Part shown: positions 58,063 to 64,000 of the stretch, one piece after another
Numbering within the stretch: the first letter of the stretch is position 1
How the letters are laid out: each line of letters starts with the position of its first letter
Source of the DNA: Cinnamomum chago
Lineage: Eukaryota; Streptophyta; Magnoliopsida; Laurales; Lauraceae
Direction: 5' to 3'
Assembly (NCBI GenBank): GCA_038049695.1
Contig: CP142458.1
Span: 63,211,501-63,275,500 of the forward strand
DNA length: 64,000 nt
Notes under the pieces: generated by a model
The model's input: only the letters and a program-made list of their open reading frames with translations
What the model was told of the DNA's origin: nothing
Databases searched by the model: none
Program-made: the position numbers and the translations under genes

Positions 58063-59815
58063 AAAGTTGTGATTTGAAATTTTTATAACCAGGTCCATTC
58101 CTAGATGGGCACCGCAGAAAGTTCATGCCCTGACCCAAACCGCGCCCAGCCCAAAAAGAGATAAAACCACTAGGTTTGCAACTTTTCATCCTTGTGCAGT
58201 GGAGGAAAACCTGCAATGTGGAAAACTTGCAAGTTGAACTTTTCCGCCGTAAATAGCCCCGCGCAGAAAAGCCGCAATTGAGGCTTTGCCCCAATACACG
58301 CAACGGTTGATCTGTAGAGGGCCGGGGTTAGGTCGGATCAAGGACATCCTCAACCGAGTTTGCTTAAAGGAAACACCGACACATGGACCTCAAAACCAAC
58401 CAGAGCCTGATTCAATTTCTAACCAAGGAATGGATTCTATGACTACCTTTCACCAAAATCATTTGAAATGTGGACTGGCCTGGAGATATTTATGGTCAAA
58501 TATTTGATTACGCTAAGTTTTCGCATATATCCATAGAGTGATAAATAATAGAAATTAAGCTAAGTCCAACTAAACTTATATTAGTGTAGCCGGTTCAATT
58601 ACTTTTAATATGGGCCGACTAGATGCAACTGCTAGTGGGTTTGCAAAAATCCGAGTCTGACATTCATGAGTTGCTCCCCTAATTCTGGATAGGGTTTGTT
58701 CATCGTGTGGGTTGGGAAAGGCAAATTCCATTTGACAATATCGTTTCCTTTAATTATCAGGACAAATATTTATTCCCGTGTCCATAAAGTTAGGCCGGGC
58801 CCACCCAACAGTGTGATGTAGGGCCCATTTTCTGGCCAAGCTATGCCAGAACTACGAATTTCGATATTTTTTGGGCCAAATCGGCCCATTGTCATCATCC
58901 GGGACTTCAACCGGATCCATCTGCATGTTCATTGTTAATTCATTATGGATTCCCCGGAAAAGATGAGTCACTGCCTAGAGTGCTCTTAATAAGACCCCAA
59001 ATAGCCTTCTATTTCCCTTTGTGTGTTTGGAGAGGGCCCATAAAGGTAGAGAGCACCCATTTGGATAGCATATTCCTACCAAAGTTGTTCTAAATAAGAT
59101 GCAATTATAGAAATATCATTTGCATTAGTTTGCATGTACACACAAACATAATATGAGCGAGTCTGATAAAGGAAATTTGGGACGCAAGTGGGGACAAAAA
59201 GTTCGGCCAGAAAATGGGCATATCAGGAACTGGGTACAATAATCTATCCTAAACAAGTACCATCAGTATGAAATCCGCATGATAAATTCATAAATACACT
59301 TGGTCAGAGCTTATTGGGGTCTTTTAAAACTAATGATAAAGAAAAGGAGCAAACATTAATCGGTAACAAAGAGCTTATATATAAATATTGCAGACTTGTT
59401 AGTTTAGGATTACAATCAATCACCCAATCCAATCCAATCCGTGCAATAAATAGGGATCTCCTGATAGGCACCGATCCTTGATAACTTGGTGCCCATGCGA
59501 ATAGATTGGAACATTGGATGGAGGTTGAAAAACTTTGTTTTGAATATGAAGCCCTCAAATTTGTAAGCCACAAATGAAGGGGTTTCTGGTGAATGGGATT
59601 GGGGTCAAGCATGATATTTAGGCTGGTCCCATAATTTCCATGATTCCACCCCCTTAGGTCCCATCCCTTAATGGGACCCACAAGGACTCCATAGAAAGTT
59701 TGTAAGGTGTGCATGAAGAGTTTAAAAGCACCTTTAGGTGTAAGGGCCCTACCTGTGGGCCTGACCTAGACCACACCCAACAAAATAGAAAAAAAATGCA
59801 TGGAACTTTACTTCC

Positions 59816-59851
<36 letters not shown>

Positions 59852-60623
59852 ATGGAAGAGCATCAAATAGAACTTTACCACCGTAAAATCAGTGGTAAAG
59901 CTGCATTTTCAGGTTTTCCACATTTGCAGGTTTTAGAAATGAGCCCAACTCTAAAATTTAGAACTGACCTCATGCATGATCCCCGAACAAGTGCACCATG
60001 AATTAAGTCATGATGTGTGCCTGAGCGTGTGGGCGTACGCCCTGCCGAAGTTGAACCCTCAGGTCCCATTTGAATCTAGAAATAAAAAAGAGAATCTTAA
60101 AAGATGAGAAAACTATGGGTAGAAAATTCCCTTCTCGAGAGTTTCCTTTAATAAATTTTTTTTGGATCGATCATTATTTGCTTTAATAAAAAGCTAGCTG
60201 TACAAAATACAACACAACCAAACTATATACCACCACATTTTTTTTATAGAGTATAGGCCCTCATGTGTTTTTTTTCACACCAAACTATAGGGGTTGGGTT
60301 CCACCCTCTGGTAAGGTGATGAAGCCCTCAACCGAGAGAAGTAGACCTTAGGTGAGATAAGAGCCCCTTAGGATGAGGAAGGTGGCATTCCCGAGGTTCA
60401 AACCCTTTGCAGAAGGTGAGAACTTACATGGAGGAAAGAGACTGTTCCCACTTGGGCAGTTATGTTGAATGCTTGAAATGATGAAAGTCATTTTTCAGAT
60501 TTGTAGTTGCTTATCCTTCGTATTTGATTAAAAACGATGTGCATATGTCAGTGGTTGATGTCGATTTTCTTGTGGAAACCAACAAATGGTGATTTACAAG
60601 CTAGTTGTATGTTCCCCTCCACC
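58063..60623. other. Non-coding; segment shared with 62060-62300; (TA)n at 59818-59849
   Basis: 58063-58290 is the second part of a segmental duplication (see 61722-62300). 58290-60620 contains no recognisable gene or element ends; a short inverted pair (ACCACCGTAAAATCAGTGGT) lies at 59876-59896, and 60290-60440 resembles loosely the repeat in polygalacturonase intron 1 (25955-26095). Confidence 0.5.
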
Positions 60624-61596
60624 TAGAGGCGGCAAACAGGTAAGGTCCGGCTAAGCAGGTTGGACCCACTTAATAAACGGGTTATGCACTACTAAGCCGC
60701 ATCCGTTGCAGGTCAACCCGACCCAACCCACTTTAACCGCATAACCAGTGCGGGTTAGTGGAGTTAACCCATCGAGGGGACAAATTGACCAAACCATGTT
60801 CCTTGCCTGACCCAAACAGACTTGTAAGCTTAACTTGAACCTTGTATCATTTCAACAACCATTTGATGTGCAGTACCTAGCTTTTTATCGGTAAAAGGTG
60901 GGGTCAAGGTCAATTAACCTTTTTATTCCACATACATTGAACCAATTCATTCAAGCTCTACCCATTTGTAAATGACGAAGACCAACTTTGTTTAAATGAC
61001 AGGAGGCTGGTTACTCGATTTTCCATCCATAAAAGGTGGGGTCCAATTGGCGAAGGCCGATTCATCCTTTTCTAGCCCATGGATTGAAATAGTCCAATTC
61101 AAGTTTAGCTCTTTTCTTATTTATGTCATGTCTATTGTATTTTCTTCACATCCATAATCCATATCGTAAGAAAGAAAATAATATAAAAATATTCTTGAGT
61201 AAGTTAATAAAGGACATACTTGAGGAGGCAAAGAAAAAGAATTATCTAATACTTCAATATTTTATAAAATTTTTAATTAATTTCAATAGAAATAAAATAG
61301 CATAACTAATAGAAATAAAATAAAACTTTTAATTAAAAAAAAAAACATAAGAAAATTGAGTGATAAGTTTCAATTGGATAGTGTAGACTGTAGTAGAAAG
61401 TGGATATCATTTGAGTCTTTGCCTCTTGGAGATTTGGACTCATGATAAAAGTTTAAAAGAAAGTTTAAACAGGTCATGCAGAATAGGTGAGTTAACCCTA
61501 ATCCGACTCATTTATCAAAATGCATATTCTATGGGTCGGGTTGTGCGGGTCAAATCGGGACGGGTTCGCGGGTCAGGTCATGTTTTTCCAGCTCTA
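60624..61596. mobile_element. hAT-like non-autonomous element, 8-bp TSD
   Basis: Ends TAGAGGCGGCAAACAGG and (inverted) TAGAGCTGGAAAAACATG, a common plant hAT terminal pattern. CCTCCACC (60616-60623) and CCTCCATC (61597-61604) match at 7 of 8 bases. GGGTTAG/AACCCGACC-rich inverted subterminal sequence at both ends. No transposase. Confidence 0.75.
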
Positions 61597-61721
61597 CCTC
61601 CATCTGCCATTTCGTTGATATCCCAAATGGAGTTGTAGGCTAGTGCCTGCAATGTAGATAGGCGCCAAATTTAGAAATAGACGTCCGGAAATGATACACG
61701 GAACGCCTTGTTCTCAAACAG

Positions 61722-62300
61722 TCATCGCCGCCTCTCGCTCAATCAGTGTCAACTTGGGTCGACCGAGATGAGGTTTTGTCTCAGCCTTCTCTCCTTAACC
61801 ATGTAGCTTAAGATTCTTCAGAAAATCTTTAATTTCCTTTTCCAATCAACATGTTGATCAATGCTAAAGTTCAAACTAAAAAAAAAAAAAAATTACAACT
61901 GTATTTGGACTTGAGTTTTGTCCATTACCCAAGAATTACCAATAAAAAATTCTAGCAGACCTCGTTGTAAGATTGACTACTTGATGAAACAAAAGTGACT
62001 AACAAAAACAATGCATAACATTATGTTAGTTTTTTTAATAGAGTTTGGATCCCCTACAAATTTAAATACTAATTATTGATTCGAAGTTTTTATAACCAGG
62101 TCCATCCCTAGATGGGCACCACAAAAAGTTCGTGCCTGGACCCTACCGCGCCCAGCCCAAAAAATAATAAAACCACTCAGTTTGCGACTTGTCATCCCTG
62201 CGCAGTGGAGGAAAACCTGCAATGTGGAAAAACTTGCAAGTTGAACTTTTGCGACGTAAATACCCCCGTGTAGAAAAGCTGCAATTGAGGGTTTACCCTG
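61722..62300. repeat. Second copy of segmental duplication (56200-58290)
   Basis: Begins CATCGCCGCCTCTCGCT and follows 56202-56461, 57057-57186 and 58058-58290 in order and orientation, without the LINE or the SINE-like cluster. It thus preserves both empty sites. Confidence 0.9.
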
Positions 62301-62545
62301 ATATGGTAGCCCATTGTTGAATTGGTCCCACCAAGAGGGTGGCGGATAAACTTCTCAAGGAAAGCGTCATTGAACCATCCATTTATTTGTTCTATGTTTT
62401 CAAACACCACAGCAACGCAACTTGACAACAGTAAAGGTAACCATTTCTTATTAAAGGCAGACTATTTGATGGCCCCTCGATGTATTTTCATCCTTTAATT
62501 TTGACTTGCCTGTTTTTTGACATGTCTGTTAGTTGTATGAATACT

Positions 62546-62582
<37 letters not shown>

Positions 62583-62920
62583 ATCTTTAGTGGATGATTT
62601 CTAGTGTGGGCCGGGTGAATTCCTGGTCATTCTTTGAAGCTGTTCTTCGCAAGAATCGCTGGCCCTATTCGATTCCTAAAAATTCAGCTCAGAAAAATGT
62701 AGTAGGTTGGGGTTGATTCCCGGCAAAGATGGAACTGACCTGTACTTTCGCATGATCAAGTGTGAGTAAACTCATTAAACATTCAATTCAAAGAAATGGA
62801 GTGGATGTTGTCACGCTTTTGCTCTTTTGCTACTGTAATGCATGGCTGTATAAAGCTTGTATAAGAAACTGTGGTGCTATTTGCTGTTGTCAAAGTAGGC
62901 ATGCAGTTATGCGTGAAACG
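62301..62920. other. Non-coding; (GA)n at 62549-62580
   Basis: No gene recognised. A 32-bp GA microsatellite is present. Confidence 0.6.
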
Positions 62921-63036
62921 GGGGTTGACCATTCTCCTGAGCACATTTAGAGGTGCTTATGGTATTAAATGAATGGTATAGTTGACAGAGAGTTGCTACA
63001 ATTAAGGATAACCAAATGGCCATTTCAGATTGAAGT

Positions 63037-63051
63037 CCTATAAATTCATAA
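63037..63051 (+). promoter_or_regulatory. TATA box of polygalacturonase pseudogene
   Basis: CCTATAAATTCATAA, same sequence and spacing (about 90 bp to ATG) as in the intact copy. Confidence 0.65.
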
Positions 63052-63128
63052 GTACTCCAGCACCCATCTTCCAATAAATATCTATTCAAATAAAAAAAAG
63101 ATATTTAAAAAAATTAGAAAAAATAAAG

Positions 63129-64000
63129 ATGATGAAGCATTGCTTCTTCCTATCCTTTATCTGTTGTTTCATTGGAGTCGCCCTGTGTGGGGAATTCAAC
63201 ATTATGGATCATGGGGCAAAAGCTGATGGGAAGACAGACGATGCCAAGGTTGGTTTAGTTTGATTACAATAAAGAATATTTATTTATTTATTTTTATTTC
63301 AGTGGACAACAATTCTTCAATCGCAAAGGAGCAAAAACACGCAAGATTTTGGACTAGAATTGTATTGTACTAGTTAAATATTTTCTCAAGAACGACCTTT
63401 TACCCCAGTTGTGAGAGGTGTCGGTTCTTATCTAAGTGTCACCTTCCCTCACCCAAGATCTCCCTCGCATCACCCGAGGTCTACTTTCCTTACGAGAGGG
63501 TTGGGCCTCACCCCCCACAAAAAAATCTCATTTCATTTTATATGTCTGACACTTAATTTTGTTGGTGAGCAAGCCTTTCAAGATGCATGGACGGCGGCAT
63601 GTGGGTCCAGCGGACCAGCTACAATTATAGTACCAAAAGGGGATTATTGGATGGGGCCCTCTTAAATTCACAGGCCCATGCAAAGGCGTACCATCAATAA
63701 CCATGAAATTGGATGTAAGAGTACATCAATTGAAACTCTGTATTTTATTATTTTTAGTGATTTGCAGTGAGAATACCATCCATGGTTTAAGTGTCACACT
63801 ATTTATTACTAGACTTACTTTACAAAATGATTAATCATGACAATCTTTATTTGTAATTTACAGGGTCATTTGCTGGCGGAGACCGACCTGAACAAGTTTC
63901 CAAGTGGAGATTGGGTATATTTTGGATGGATAGATGGGTTGACCATCACTGGAACTGGAGTTTTTGACGGGCAAGGAGCTTCTATTTGGCACTTAAACGA
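63129..64000 (+). pseudogene. Exopolygalacturonase pseudogene, cut by window end
   Basis: Opposite-strand copy of 24141-26367. Exon 1, 63129-63248: signal peptide and DHGAKADGKTDDA, 120 bp as in the intact gene. Exon 2 homologue, 63573-63714: the 3' splice site has changed from CAG to CAA (63571-63572 region), leaving the next AG one base downstream, and a base has been gained in the WMGPL segment (about 63650); either reading meets a stop early. Exon 3, from 63864 to the window edge, is well preserved (FGWIDGLTITGTGVF). Introns 1 and 2 also align. Because exon 3 is nearly unchanged, inactivation is probably recent. The rest is beyond the window. Confidence 0.88.

Overview
This is a transposon-dense stretch of a flowering-plant nuclear genome. 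The evidence is plant-type spliced genes, LTR elements primed by initiator-methionine tRNA, CACTA elements with a plant Spm TnpA-like gene, and fragments of plant orthologues of DCAF1, exportin-T, topoisomerase I and ALG2. I cannot name the species. Only one protein-coding gene looks intact: a six-exon exopolygalacturonase on the minus strand (24141-26367). A second copy in opposite orientation enters the right end of the window (63129-64000) and is broken in its first two introns/exons, so the window spans an inverted, ~37 kb spaced gene pair of which one member is a pseudogene.

Layout. 1-4.8 kb: an LTR running off the left edge, inserted into a minus-strand Copia element (gag to pre-integrase, long leader, primer site, LTR), then a decayed plus-strand Copia tail. 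4.8-6.5 kb: two Harbinger-like MITEs. 8.2-13.3 kb: a complete CACTA element (TSD CTA) that carries exons of at least three unrelated host genes, i.e. a Pack-CACTA, itself hit by a 205-bp hairpin CACTA MITE. 15.7-16.7 and 28.5-29.5 kb: two copies of a 1-kb Harbinger-like element. 18.5-22.4 kb: a gag-only LTR element (TSD ATTTT). 22.8-24.0 kb: LINE fragment and hAT-like MITE. 24.1-26.4 kb: the polygalacturonase. 30.1-44.1 kb: a minus-strand Copia element broken by a solo LTR (40404-42008) and by a 7.5-kb, gag-only element with nearly identical LTRs and a perfect TSD (31163-38680). 44.5-52.0 kb: a complete CACTA element (TSD CAA) with a TnpA-like gene and an eleven-unit ~177-bp tandem array. 52.2-54.5 kb: plant-mobile-domain and ALG2 pseudogene pieces. 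55.3-62.3 kb: solo LTR, a direct segmental duplication whose first copy gained a LINE and an inverted SINE-like cluster, and a hAT-like element. 63-64 kb: polygalacturonase pseudogene.

Most of the window is therefore a record of repeated insertion. Because several insertions can be matched to target-site duplications or to unfilled copies in the same window, relative ages can be ordered. The items I consider most worth attention are the Pack-CACTA with multiple captured exons, the gag-only element with a 16-fold dispersed motif in its non-coding spacer, the inverted SINE-like cluster with a dated empty site, and palindromic TCGA-core modules that recur in several LTR families.
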